A stretch of 64,000 nt of DNA from Winogradskyella thalassocola (GTDB taxonomy: Bacteria > Bacteroidota > Bacteroidia > Flavobacteriales > Flavobacteriaceae). How positions within the stretch are numbered: position 1 is the first letter of the stretch; each line of letters opens with the position of its first letter. Location of the stretch: positions 1-64,000 of the forward strand of contig NZ_FNCZ01000006.1 in NCBI RefSeq assembly GCF_900099995.1. Reading direction: 5' to 3'. Of the stretch, positions 9,001-16,702 are shown piece by piece. The notes under the pieces are model-generated. The model had not been told where the DNA came from, searched no databases, and saw only the letters and a program-made list of their open reading frames with translations. A program made the position numbers and the translations under genes.

Positions 9001-9251
9001 CTATCATTTGATAGTTCAATTTTACCAAGCATATAAACATAATGAGATAAAGTGTCGTATTCTTTTTTCGACTTAAAATAGTTTATTTGTTTATGAAGTT
9101 CTGTTTTAGCTTTTTGTAGAGAATCTGAGTTTATGAGTTCTTGTACGTAAGCGATTCCAAAACTAGAATCGTTTTGTGAAAACCCTTGTTTTCCTGTCAA
9201 AACGAAAAAAACGAGCATAAAAATCCTATAACAATTACAAAATTGCTTCAT
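6003..9251 (-). CDS. Periplasmic TPR-CHAT protease with C-terminal membrane anchor
   Basis: A 1,082-residue protein. It has an N-terminal signal peptide (~1-25, ending near GKQGFSQ), then a long array of TPR-like helical repeats (~30-600), then a CHAT domain (caspase HetF associated with TPRs, peptidase clan CD) at ~740-1045. The expected catalytic dyad is present: His904 in HIGTHAESN and Cys954 in ILTACETG. The supporting motifs GEGMISLAHAFNYAG, SLWKIDEQSSA and YWAGMVLIGD are also there. A single hydrophobic segment (1055-1073) precedes the basic tail RRKRSASEL, which predicts that TPRs and protease face the periplasm and the tail the cytoplasm. It is the last gene of a three-gene cluster with a membrane TPR protein and an ECF sigma factor (22 and 12 bases apart). 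Substrate and activating signal are unknown; a role in sigma-factor control is inference. Confidence 0.88.
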   Translation of the reverse strand: MKQFCNCYRIFMLVFFVLTGKQGFSQNDSSFGIAYVQELINSDSLQKAKTELHKQINYFKSKKEYDTLSHYVYMLGKIELSNDSETKSLSQSIDLAKFVKKHTSKSKSKHQIEIDLSKLFNEHGNPQKAYEYAQTSKEIALNLEDTEPLLNSDYYLSEYALRSGNINLFEQHTRDALKIIEKNPSKKFKISARVYNYLGALMYFTSKPDSALYYYETGLRKTSEMINNPENRLYFPATIKSNLVLLKQSQSKYSEAMQLIQESIKLYKEFINNTHNHPLTFRVQRNLSLAYRNLSSLYFDLGDYQNAKKISIIAYKHAEENLLPNSLENFSAITSLAEIKIPLKEFESSLALLDEAEIIVNKIPGNNFQLKANLYYNKGLINKELENFKEAKKYLELSNQLHQKAHPNEYSRDRLFTIINLSLVLATLNEKEEAILILQNTYDYFLKNEGEQSNLTNIVLAALTKTTMLTNDYEQSLKWSHKSIALYKKYNDTIKNSYDKSHFEEYKAEILVLNAKAKYNLSNTKDELFLKTILLDVTKAINTLEERRALITSVTDVNRLIESNHIAFDFAKQLNLELYEITNNETYLNQTVSLHESSLYNRIRARLNIKTSIAFTDIPNNIITRENELRALQNSNTEDQENDAVEFLIANNNKWTAFLDFLKQQYPKYYKMRYATIEESLEGLQDNIPNQTTIVRYVFIESDLYAFVANKSDKNIFKLDSKNLKNQITILEDNQFNIREISAIYYELYNTLWQPFENMVTSKNVIIIPDGELFNLSFETLTPKPITTFSELAKNSLLAKHNISYNYSLLLIDEAKKSTYYNSDFIAFAPEFNSKMKSDYQIAITDSISLDKTYLKLLPQPFATKLVKDYTKLFKGTSFLNENASKQIFTEQAKEHKIIHIGTHAESNNISPELSRLIFAKNVNDTISSDDNSLYTYEIYNQNLSSNLAILTACETGKPSYQSGEGMISLAHAFNYAGSESILTSLWKIDEQSSAVIIENFYDYLKNGLPKDEALQKAKLDYISTAKGRTVSPQYWAGMVLIGDTSPIDLETSSHFIFWLLGITLIIILAFAIRRKRSASEL

Positions 9252-9272
9252 AATCAGTGCGTTATTAAATGG

Positions 9273-10010
9273 TTAATCGTTCAGCTCAGATAAAAGGGCA
9301 TTGCTATTTTCGCTAGTTGAATTCTGTAAACTAGCTTTTGCTTTTTCTATTTTTTCAGTTTTTAAATAGGCTAATCCTAAATAAAAGTATGCGTCATTTA
9401 CGAATACAAATTCAGCATTTTTTGAAACTTTTTCTAAAAGAGAAATTGCGCTGTCTTCATTCTTATCTGCTAAATACGCGACTCCAATAAAGTAATTCAG
9501 CGTATCGTTATCGGGTTTTGCTTTTTGTAATATTTCCCATTTAGAAATGGCATCTTTATAATTCCCTTGTTTGTAAAATACCATGGCTTCATAAAACTCA
9601 TAATCATCCGTATTACTCATAGTTGTTGGTAAGCCCGGATCTGGAGTAAAATACTTAGCGTATAAACGTTCATTAGAATTTCCATTTAAAAACCAAAAGC
9701 TACCAGCAGCAATAATCAGAACAGCTGCGACTAAAAGTCGTTTCCAGTTTAGAGTATGAACTTTAGTGTTTTCTGTTGTAAGATGTGATGTGTTATTAGG
9801 TATATCTTTATGAAACACATTTAGTTGTTCCTTTAGTGCTTGGGTTTCAATACCTGTAAATAGTGTTTTGTATTCTTCTACTTTTAATTTGAATTCAGCA
9901 TTATTCTGAAGACGTTGTTCAAAAGTTTTTAAATCAGAAGCCTCTAAAATACCATTGAGATATTTTTCAATGTATTCAAATTCTTCCTGTGATGTGTGTT
10001 GTAAGTCCAT
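9273..10010 (-). CDS. Single-pass membrane TPR protein, candidate anti-sigma factor
   Basis: A 245-residue protein. The N-terminal ~88 residues are charged and helical with no signal peptide. One transmembrane segment (91-109) follows the basic NWKR, predicting N-in/C-out topology. Residues ~139-232 form two or three TPR-like repeats (ALXX pattern: EAMVFYKQGNYKDAISKWEI, FYLGLAYLKTEKIEKAKASL). The gene lies 12 bases downstream of an ECF sigma factor gene and upstream of a periplasmic TPR-CHAT protease. Position, topology and an N-terminal start like EYIEKYLNG, which resembles anti-sigma N-termini, suggest an anti-sigma factor with a periplasmic TPR sensor. I see no clear zinc-binding HXXXCXXC motif, so it would not be a classical ZAS anti-sigma factor. 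Confidence 0.7.
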   Translation of the reverse strand: MDLQHTSQEEFEYIEKYLNGILEASDLKTFEQRLQNNAEFKLKVEEYKTLFTGIETQALKEQLNVFHKDIPNNTSHLTTENTKVHTLNWKRLLVAAVLIIAAGSFWFLNGNSNERLYAKYFTPDPGLPTTMSNTDDYEFYEAMVFYKQGNYKDAISKWEILQKAKPDNDTLNYFIGVAYLADKNEDSAISLLEKVSKNAEFVFVNDAYFYLGLAYLKTEKIEKAKASLQNSTSENSNALLSELND

Positions 10011-10022
10011 TGTTGCTAATAA

Positions 10023-10601
10023 TCAATTTTTTAAAGCTATCTCTTTAAGCTTTTGCATACATCTATATTTTTTATTTCTTGTAGAAGCAGCATCTAATGC
10101 TAATTCTTTAGCAATTACATTCATAGACTTCTTTTCAAAATAAAACTTACGCAGTAAGCTCTTGCATGCGTCACCTAAATTTTTAAACGCAAGCATTACA
10201 TTTTCTAATCGTTTATCTTTTAAAATGTCATCATCAATATCGTTATTTTCTTCTGCTTTTATTTCAAAATGTTCTAATTGTGATGCGACAATAGTTTTTT
10301 TATAGCCTTGAGACCTTAAAACATCTAGCCATTTATGCTTCGCAATAGTATAGATATAACCATTTATTGAGGATTCAGTTTGCGGTACAAATTTGTTTTG
10401 TTTAATGTTTTGCCAAACTGCTAAAAATGCCTCCTGATAGATATCCTTTGCGGCATCCTTTGTGCCACTATTCTTTAAAACTAAAATTTCAATTTTAGGA
10501 TAATTGTGAACATACAAGTTCTTTAATACTTGCGTATTGTTATTTTTAACGGCTTCTATTAAGCTATTGTCCAAAGAAAGGGTTGGTTTTTTCTCTTGCA
10601 T
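10023..10601 (-). CDS. ECF-type RNA polymerase sigma factor
   Basis: A 192-residue sigma-70-family protein of the extracytoplasmic function type. Region 2 spans ~25-95, with DAAKDIYQEAFLAVWQNIKQ (core binding) and NGYIYTIAKHKWLDVLR (-10 recognition). Region 4 spans ~125-190, with the helix-turn-helix around SMNVIAKELALDAASTRNKK. No region 1.1 or 3 is present, as expected. It heads a cluster with a membrane TPR protein and a TPR-CHAT protease, so it probably transmits an envelope signal. No exact TAnnTTTG element precedes it, which would fit autoregulation from its own promoter type (inference). An upstream lipoprotein gene on the same strand ends 97 bases before it. Confidence 0.88.
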   Translation of the reverse strand: MQEKKPTLSLDNSLIEAVKNNNTQVLKNLYVHNYPKIEILVLKNSGTKDAAKDIYQEAFLAVWQNIKQNKFVPQTESSINGYIYTIAKHKWLDVLRSQGYKKTIVASQLEHFEIKAEENNDIDDDILKDKRLENVMLAFKNLGDACKSLLRKFYFEKKSMNVIAKELALDAASTRNKKYRCMQKLKEIALKN

Positions 10602-10698
10602 TTAAGAATAAATATAAGAGAAAAGGACTAGATATCAAACAAATGCGATTAATTACATATTTTAAGTACTGAAAGTTAATATTAGTATTAAAACAGTT

Positions 10699-11442
10699 TT
10701 AGTTTCCTATGATAATCGTTACTCTAGCTTCACCATATATAGTCTCATAATTACCTAGAGCAACATCGAAACCTGAACCAATTGTGTTTACAGAAGTGCT
10801 TGTAAGTGCAGCACTATAATCTCCATCCGAAGGTTGGTCGGCGAAAACAGCTCCTATAGGAGTGGATTGAGAGTCATTGGTCCATGTATAAATACTGCCA
10901 ATATGGGTGTTGCCAATACTGTAGGTATCACTAACCCATCCGTAATCTAGTATTTCAATTTGATAAGTCGTAGCGTCTTCATAATATGGAATTACAAAAC
11001 CTCCTCTAAATAATGAGCGTAAACCTCCACCTTCAGAGTATTGATCGTAAAACCACCAAGTGGCATCAACATTAAATATGATAACTTCAGGTTCTGTAAC
11101 AAATGAGAATTCTGCTATAGAAGTACCACCTCTACCATCTCTTGCTTCAACATAACCTTCATAAATAGTTTCAGGTTCTAATCCCGAAAAAGTATACGTA
11201 AACGTTGTGCCTCCAGCAGCTATGAGTTCACCTTCTAAATAAACGTTATATGTTACCGAATCATCGTCTGGGTCTATTGCCTCTGTCCATTCTACGTTGC
11301 CACTATCAATTCCAGTACCTAAGGCATTGGCCGAAAAAATCCCTGGTGGATTATTGTTAATGTCATCAGATGATGAGCAGTTGGTCATTAATAATGCTGT
11401 TGATAATGCGAATATGAGTGATACTATTTTTAAATTTTTCAT
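10699..11442 (-). CDS. Lipoprotein with a fibronectin type III-like domain
   Basis: A 247-residue lipoprotein: signal peptide with lipobox LMTNC (Cys22), followed by SSSDDINNN, the Ser/Asp-rich stretch usual in Bacteroidota surface lipoproteins. Residues ~32-115 look like a fibronectin type III or cadherin-like fold: WTEAIDPDDDSVTYNVYLEG, then YTFSGLEPETIYEGYVEARD. The remainder (~118-247) is beta-rich with aromatic residues and no recognisable domain. It is probably exposed on the outer membrane. Function is unknown. It is one of three consecutive lipoprotein genes upstream of the sigma/CHAT cluster. Confidence 0.75.
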   Translation of the reverse strand: MKNLKIVSLIFALSTALLMTNCSSSDDINNNPPGIFSANALGTGIDSGNVEWTEAIDPDDDSVTYNVYLEGELIAAGGTTFTYTFSGLEPETIYEGYVEARDGRGGTSIAEFSFVTEPEVIIFNVDATWWFYDQYSEGGGLRSLFRGGFVIPYYEDATTYQIEILDYGWVSDTYSIGNTHIGSIYTWTNDSQSTPIGAVFADQPSDGDYSAALTSTSVNTIGSGFDVALGNYETIYGEARVTIIIGN

Positions 11443-11497
11443 ATTTTCTTTTTTAATTTGTTATGAATAAGTAATAGTGAGTTTTCCGTAATTATTT

Positions 11498-12289
11498 TTA
11501 TTGAATGTTAGGATTATTAGGTGCCGCATCATCAACATCTGGAACGCCATCTAAATCGGAATCTAAGAGACCGTTATCATTTACTAATAGTTGATAATTA
11601 AGCGGTATAAAAATATTGGCGACTAAACTATTGTATTCATTAGTTGGTCCTACGGAAGCTGCGGCAGAAACATATGTAATTCCGACTAAACCTTCTAATG
11701 TTGTATTAATGGCATATACTTGACCCGTAAAATCACCAAAACGTATTAATCGAGCACTGTAAATTCTCGTTACACCTCCTCCTAAATTTACAGGTTGTGT
11801 TTCTGAGCATTCAACTTCATAGCTATTACCGTTAAAACCAACATCCGAAAACATTTTATTTACTATAAGAGTAATTGCATCAGTAATGGTAAAATTGCCA
11901 GTAAAGGATGTTGTGGGTATATAGGTCCAAACTGCTTTATTGTCATTGCGTTTTACGTCAACACCGAAAGTACCTGAAGCTTGATCATAAATATCAAAAC
12001 CGCTATAACCTTGAGGTAACGGAAATCCTATTGCAGGATAACTATTATGTATGTAATAACCTTCCATGTTTGCCAATAAAGGTGGTTGTGTAAGCGGTAA
12101 CGGAACCCCTTTTGCATTATCCCAATAGGCAGCTTTTGGTCCCGTAATTGTATTTGGACCATTTCCGTTTTCACATTCTGTAGTATAATTATTAAGGCTA
12201 TCATTTTCGTTATTGCCATCATCATTAGAGCTGCAAGAACATATTAATGCTAAAACTAGAAGAGTGCAAATTAATTGTATTGATTTCAT
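11498..12289 (-). CDS. Lipoprotein with C-terminal Ca-binding-type repeat
   Basis: A 263-residue protein with a lipoprotein-like signal peptide; the likely lipidated residue is Cys19 in LICSCSSNDDG. The body is beta-rich and not recognised. The end, DSDLDGVPDVDDAAPNNPN, matches the Asp-rich thrombospondin type 3 / calcium-binding repeat found at the ends of many Bacteroidota surface proteins. Two internal cysteines (in TTECENG and EVECSE) could form a disulfide. Function is unknown. It lies between two other lipoprotein genes with short gaps (55 and 69 bases), so co-transcription is likely. Confidence 0.72.
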   Translation of the reverse strand: MKSIQLICTLLVLALICSCSSNDDGNNENDSLNNYTTECENGNGPNTITGPKAAYWDNAKGVPLPLTQPPLLANMEGYYIHNSYPAIGFPLPQGYSGFDIYDQASGTFGVDVKRNDNKAVWTYIPTTSFTGNFTITDAITLIVNKMFSDVGFNGNSYEVECSETQPVNLGGGVTRIYSARLIRFGDFTGQVYAINTTLEGLVGITYVSAAASVGPTNEYNSLVANIFIPLNYQLLVNDNGLLDSDLDGVPDVDDAAPNNPNIQ

Positions 12290-12358
12290 AATTGTTTTTT
12301 AGGATTATATAGAGACATCGTAAATAATTTAAGACGTCATCGTTTATTGCCTAGCGGT

Positions 12359-13486
12359 TTAATTGTTTATTTCAAATTGAGTCCATTCGCTGTTGTTCAC
12401 TCTATTATCCACTCTTGGGTCGTAAAAAGCATTGTCTGTCCCAAAATATTCACCATTCGTATTTACCCAATAAAATTTGCTACCAGCTTTTACATTGTAC
12501 TGCTCGCCAGTTGCTGTGCTAGATATTGTAGAGCGTTCCCCAATCATATTTACTGTTTTGGAATATCCAGCACTGTTCATAGCGTCTCTTTTGAGATAGC
12601 CAGAATGACTTATATCTAAGATATCACTGTAGGTATTGCCAATAGCTCGAGCCGTATTTCCTCTCGATTCTATAGCAGCCATACGTTGATTATGTTGTAT
12701 TTGACTTTGTCTAGTAACCTTTTCCCAATAGGCATTATTACTTCGGATACTTTCTAATAATTCTCTGTTTTTAACTTGTTGCCATGCCATATTAATTTGT
12801 CTATTTGCAAGTGCATAAATAAACGCGTCTTTAGCATCATTAAAATGGGCTGTAGGTGCTTCGAGTTCTGTAGATTGAAGTGTCCAATATATAAAACCAT
12901 GCTTGTACATAATAGTTTGCACAAACACTATAAAAGACTTATTTCCATTGCTGTCTTTCCAGTCTGTACCAAGAACATGAAACTCACTTTTCATGCCTGT
13001 TTTTAGTATACCAGATTCATAACGCTGCAAAAAATTTAGAACTCCTGGCAACTTATAATCTTTAATAAGGGTATAACCTTGAGATTCTGCAGATGGTATA
13101 ACGTGATTTTGTAAAATATCACTCAGAGCTGATACTGGTGCAATTTCAAAATCTTGCGATTGCATTTGCTGCAGTGTTTGTAATGAAAACGCATCATTCG
13201 CATAAGCATATGTTTGCGGTTGCGGTTGAGCTACTTTTATGTTATTTGGTGCTGTTAGCATAAATTCTGCATTTTTGTCAGCATCGTAATTCCAATCTTT
13301 TGGGATAGGAAAGTGCAAGACTACCATACCATTGGTGTCATCGTAAACCTTAACGTTTTTTAGTTTCTTGTTTTGTGTTGTTTTACTGTCATTATTTTCT
13401 TGTTCATTTTGTGAATTGGAAAAGGAACAGGAAACAAGAAAACTAACTATTAAAATAGTAAGTAATTGTGATTTAATTGAAGTCAT
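12359..13486 (-). CDS. Lipoprotein of unknown function
   Basis: I place the start at the ATG at 13486, giving 375 residues. A longer frame to 13693 exists, but its extra 69 residues look non-coding and overlap the end of another reading frame. From 13486 the protein starts MTSIKSQLLTILIVSFLVSC, an ideal lipoprotein signal with Cys20, followed by a Ser/Asn/Asp/Glu-rich linker. Residues ~45-220 look like a globular domain (HFPIPKDWNYDADKNAEFML, YKHGFIYWTLQ), then a helical part (WQQVKNRELLESIRSNNAYW) and a C-terminal beta part that repeats TGEQYNVKAGSKFYWVNTNG. I recognise no family. It is probably anchored to a membrane and faces the periplasm or surface. Confidence 0.72.
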   Translation of the reverse strand: MTSIKSQLLTILIVSFLVSCSFSNSQNEQENNDSKTTQNKKLKNVKVYDDTNGMVVLHFPIPKDWNYDADKNAEFMLTAPNNIKVAQPQPQTYAYANDAFSLQTLQQMQSQDFEIAPVSALSDILQNHVIPSAESQGYTLIKDYKLPGVLNFLQRYESGILKTGMKSEFHVLGTDWKDSNGNKSFIVFVQTIMYKHGFIYWTLQSTELEAPTAHFNDAKDAFIYALANRQINMAWQQVKNRELLESIRSNNAYWEKVTRQSQIQHNQRMAAIESRGNTARAIGNTYSDILDISHSGYLKRDAMNSAGYSKTVNMIGERSTISSTATGEQYNVKAGSKFYWVNTNGEYFGTDNAFYDPRVDNRVNNSEWTQFEINN

Positions 13487-13673
13487 GATCGTTTGTTTTA
13501 TTATATATCGTGATGTAGTAGAAATGTCATCAATAAAAAACAGGATAAATGTGAGATGACTTGTTTGTAAGGAGTAAAACACGTTATAAATAGGGCAATC
13601 ACAAAAATAAGTCAAGGACGAATTAATGTATTTATGATAAGAAAATTGGTTAGTTGTAATTTGAACTAATTTT

Positions 13674-13995
13674 TTATTCCTCTCTAGTTTCATAGCATCC
13701 GTTAAAATTAGAGGCTATAGAGAATTTTATAGTTGATGCTATAATTTCTATATCAATTAGAGTACTTTCATAATCATCAAAAGAAAACTGCAGGATATTT
13801 TCAGATTCATTATAAGTAAAAGTTTCGTCAGAATTAAAACCGTAATAATCTTCTCTTGTGCAATTTGATAAAGTTGTGGTTAGAATATTAATAGAGATCT
13901 TTTCTTTAACCAGATATTTATTTGGTTAAAGTTTGAATTTTGTCACCAGAATTATGATTATTATAGCTACAGATGAAAATGATAAGACTAAGCAT
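13674..13995 (-). pseudogene. Frameshifted small secreted or lipoprotein-like gene
   Basis: On the minus strand an ATG at 13995 opens MLSLIIFICSYNNHNSGDKI, which looks like a short signal or lipoprotein leader, but stops after 25 codons (TAA at 13920-13918). One base out of frame, the reading stays open for about 80 codons to a stop at 13674. It carries a protein-like sequence with no Met: SNCTREDYYGFNSDETFTYN, then FSFDDYESTLIDIEII, then FNGCYETREE. One surplus base near ACCAAATAAAT (around 13915-13927) would account for the break. It is either a recent pseudogene, a sequencing error, or programmed frameshifting. No family is recognised. It lies just upstream of three lipoprotein genes on the same strand. 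Confidence 0.5.
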
Positions 13996-14009
13996 TAGTA
14001 TGAAATTTA

Positions 14010-15677
14010 TTAAAATAAACCTGTAATTTCGCCGTCATCACTAATATCTATACCTTCAGAAGCTGGATGTGCAGGTAAACCAGGCATTCTCATCATATCA
14101 CCAGTAATTGGTATTAAAAATCCAGCACCAGACGCTATTTCAATTTCTCTAACCGTAATACTAAAATCTTTAGGACGACCTAATAGTTTAGGGTTATCAG
14201 ATAATGATTTTTCGGTTTTTGCGATACAGATGGCTAAATTATCTAAACCTAGCTTTTTAATACGTCGTAATTGTCGCTTAGCGTTAGATGTATACTCTAC
14301 GTGATCAGCTCCATAAATCTTTTGGGCAATGGTTTCAATTTTAGATTCTACATCATTTTCCCAATTATATAAAGGCTTAAATTGGGTTGTATTAGCTTCA
14401 ACAACTTCAATGATTTGCTGAGCCAATTCAATAGCACCTTCTCCTCCTTTAGCCCAAACATCAGCGACAGCAACACGAATATTTTTAGTCTTAGCAAAAT
14501 TTTTAATTAATTCAATTTCTTCAATACTATCCGATTCAAATTTATTTATGGCAATCACGGGAGTTAATCCAAATTGTTCTATGTTTTCAATGTGTTTTTC
14601 TAAATTTGGAAGTCCTCTTTCTAAGGCTTCTAAATCCGCAATTTTCAATGCTTTTAAATCTGCTCCACCATGATATTTTAAAGCTCTGATCGTTGTTGTT
14701 AGTGCTACAGCTTTAGGTGAGAGGTTTGCACTTTGGCATTTAATATCTAAGAATTTTTCAGCTCCTAAATCACAACCAAAACCAGCTTCTGTAACGGTAT
14801 AATCCGAAAATGTCATTCCCATTAATGTGCCAATTACTGAGTTCGTGCCCTGGGCAATATTGGCAAATGGACCTCCATGAATAATGGCTGGATTTCCTTC
14901 AATAGTTTGCACCAAATTAGGCTTTATGGCATGTTGAAGTAAGGCTGCCATAGCACCAGCAACTTTCAAATCTTTAGCATAAACGGGTTGGTTAGAAAAT
15001 GTATAGCCAATAAAAATATTACCAATACGTTTTTTTAAATCGCTTAAATCTTTAGTAATACAAAGAATTGCCATGATTTCTGAGGCCGCAGTAATATCAA
15101 AACCAGTCTCTCTTGGAATACCAGAAGAAGTACCTCCTAGACCAACAACTATGTTTCTTAGAGCTCTATCGTTAACATCAAATACACGTTTCCATGTAAT
15201 GGTTCTTGGGTCTATACCTAAGGAATTTGTTTTGCTCTGAATATTATTGTCAATTATAGCGGCTAGTAAGTTATTCGCTTTTTCAATAGCCGAAAAGTCA
15301 CCTGTAAAATGTAAATTAATATCTTCTAAGGGTAAAACTTGTGCAAACCCTCCTCCAGTAGCTCCGCCTTTTATTCCAAAAACAGGACCTAAAGAAGGTT
15401 CTCTGAGTACAACGGTTGTTTTTTTATTTAGTTTATTTAGAGCTTCAGACAAGCCAATGGATATTGTCGTCTTTCCCTCTCCAGCTGGAGTAGGAGATGT
15501 TGCAGATACCAAAATTAGATTGCTCTGTTTCGCTTTATCTTTATCTATGCACGACAGCGGAATTTTCCCCTTATTTTTTCCATACATTTCAATAAGTTCA
15601 GGGGCAATTCCGAATTTTTCTGCTATTTCCGATATGGGCTTTAGTGTTACTTTTTTTGCAATCTGAAGGTCTGTCAT
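14010..15677 (-). CDS. fhs: Formate--tetrahydrofolate ligase
   Basis: A 555-residue enzyme that makes 10-formyl-THF from formate, THF and ATP, feeding purine and formyl-Met synthesis. It contains the ATP-binding loop TPTPAGEGKTT (~63-72) and family signatures LREPSLGPVFGIKGGATGGG and FGLTPVIAINKFESD. The C-terminal IPITGDMMRMPGLPAHPASE is the classic FTHFS end motif. Length and start (MTDLQIAKK) match the family. It has no close partner gene and is transcribed away from era. A -7 element, TAAATTTG, lies at 15711-15704. Confidence 0.97.
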   Translation of the reverse strand: MTDLQIAKKVTLKPISEIAEKFGIAPELIEMYGKNKGKIPLSCIDKDKAKQSNLILVSATSPTPAGEGKTTISIGLSEALNKLNKKTTVVLREPSLGPVFGIKGGATGGGFAQVLPLEDINLHFTGDFSAIEKANNLLAAIIDNNIQSKTNSLGIDPRTITWKRVFDVNDRALRNIVVGLGGTSSGIPRETGFDITAASEIMAILCITKDLSDLKKRIGNIFIGYTFSNQPVYAKDLKVAGAMAALLQHAIKPNLVQTIEGNPAIIHGGPFANIAQGTNSVIGTLMGMTFSDYTVTEAGFGCDLGAEKFLDIKCQSANLSPKAVALTTTIRALKYHGGADLKALKIADLEALERGLPNLEKHIENIEQFGLTPVIAINKFESDSIEEIELIKNFAKTKNIRVAVADVWAKGGEGAIELAQQIIEVVEANTTQFKPLYNWENDVESKIETIAQKIYGADHVEYTSNAKRQLRRIKKLGLDNLAICIAKTEKSLSDNPKLLGRPKDFSITVREIEIASGAGFLIPITGDMMRMPGLPAHPASEGIDISDDGEITGLF

Positions 15678-15703
15678 AATAGAAGTAATAGGTTTGTACT
15701 TCT

Positions 15704-15711
15704 CAAATTTA
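15704..15711 (-). promoter_or_regulatory. Probable -7 element of fhs
   Basis: TAAATTTG read on the minus strand, 27 bases upstream of the fhs ATG, matches the Bacteroidota -7 consensus. A TTG at the expected -33 distance is not seen, so strength is uncertain. Confidence 0.5.
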
Positions 15712-15796
15712 TAAGAATAATAACGTATAAATGGTGATTTTTATCATGTGTAAAATTGTATTTCAACTCTTTTATGACTTAATGCGTTAAAGATTG

Positions 15797-15804
15797 TAAC
15801 TTTG
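15797..15804 (+). promoter_or_regulatory. Probable -7 element of era
   Basis: TAACTTTG ends 13 bases before the era ATG. Transcription would start near 15808-15811, giving a leader of only ~7-10 bases. The -33 TTG is imperfect. Confidence 0.55.
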
Positions 15805-15817
15805 CATTAAATTTTTA

Positions 15818-16702
15818 ATGATGCACAAAGCAGGTTTTGTAAATATTATTGGTAATCCTAACGTGGGTAAGTCTACGTTGATGAATGCGTTTATTGGTGA
15901 AAAATTATCAATAATCACATCTAAAGCGCAAACAACGAGACATCGAATTTTGGGAATCGTAAATGGTGAAGATTTTCAGGTCATTCTAAGTGACACACCT
16001 GGAATCATAAAACCAGCTTATGAACTACAAGAATCTATGATGGATTTTGTGAAGTCGGCTTTTGATGATGCCGATGTGTTAATCTATATGGTGGAAATAG
16101 GCGAGAAGGAGCTTAAAGATGAAGCCTTTTTTAATAAGATTACCAATTCAAAAATCCCTGTTTTATTGTTATTAAATAAAATAGATACATCTAACCAAGA
16201 ACAACTTGAGGAGCAATCAGAATTATGGCAAAGTAAAGTGCCTAATGCTGAGTTTTTTCCTATTTCTGCAACTGAAGGATTTAACGTTCAGAATGTATTT
16301 GATAGAATTATAGAATTATTACCAGAGTCACCTGCATTTTATCCTAAAGACCAATTAACAGATAAGCCAGAACGGTTTTTTGTAAACGAAGCAATTAGAG
16401 AAAAAATCTTAATACACTACAAAAAAGAAATTCCGTATGCGGTAGAAGTAGATACTGAAGAGTTTTTTGAAGAAGAAAATATTATTAGAATGCGTTCGGT
16501 TATAATGGTAGAGCGCGAAACTCAAAAAGGGATTATCATAGGTCATAAGGGTTCTGCTTTAAAACGAGTTGGAGTAGAAGCACGTAAGGATTTAGAAAAA
16601 TTCTTTGGCAAGCAAGTGCACTTAGAATTGTATGTAAAGGTGAATAAGAACTGGAGAAGTAATCAGAATCAGTTGAAGCGTTTTGGGTACAATCAACGAT
16701 AA
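15818..16702 (+). CDS. era: GTPase Era
   Basis: A 294-residue GTPase that binds 16S rRNA and acts in 30S subunit maturation. G1 is GNPNVGKS (12-19), G3 DTPG (59-62) and G4 NKID (120-123). The C-terminal KH domain includes GIIIGHKGSALKRVGVEAR. Two adjacent ATG codons (15818, 15821) are possible starts; the first is listed. The gene has its own short-leader promoter. Its last 10 bases overlap the end of the convergent gene at 16693-17193, with no room for a terminator between them. Confidence 0.97.
   Translation: MMHKAGFVNIIGNPNVGKSTLMNAFIGEKLSIITSKAQTTRHRILGIVNGEDFQVILSDTPGIIKPAYELQESMMDFVKSAFDDADVLIYMVEIGEKELKDEAFFNKITNSKIPVLLLLNKIDTSNQEQLEEQSELWQSKVPNAEFFPISATEGFNVQNVFDRIIELLPESPAFYPKDQLTDKPERFFVNEAIREKILIHYKKEIPYAVEVDTEEFFEEENIIRMRSVIMVERETQKGIIIGHKGSALKRVGVEARKDLEKFFGKQVHLELYVKVNKNWRSNQNQLKRFGYNQR

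Noticed and set aside
13487..13693. Longer N-terminus (69 extra residues) for the lipoprotein at 12359-13486
   Set aside because: The extra part lacks a signal and is not protein-like; starting at 13486 gives a perfect lipoprotein signal.
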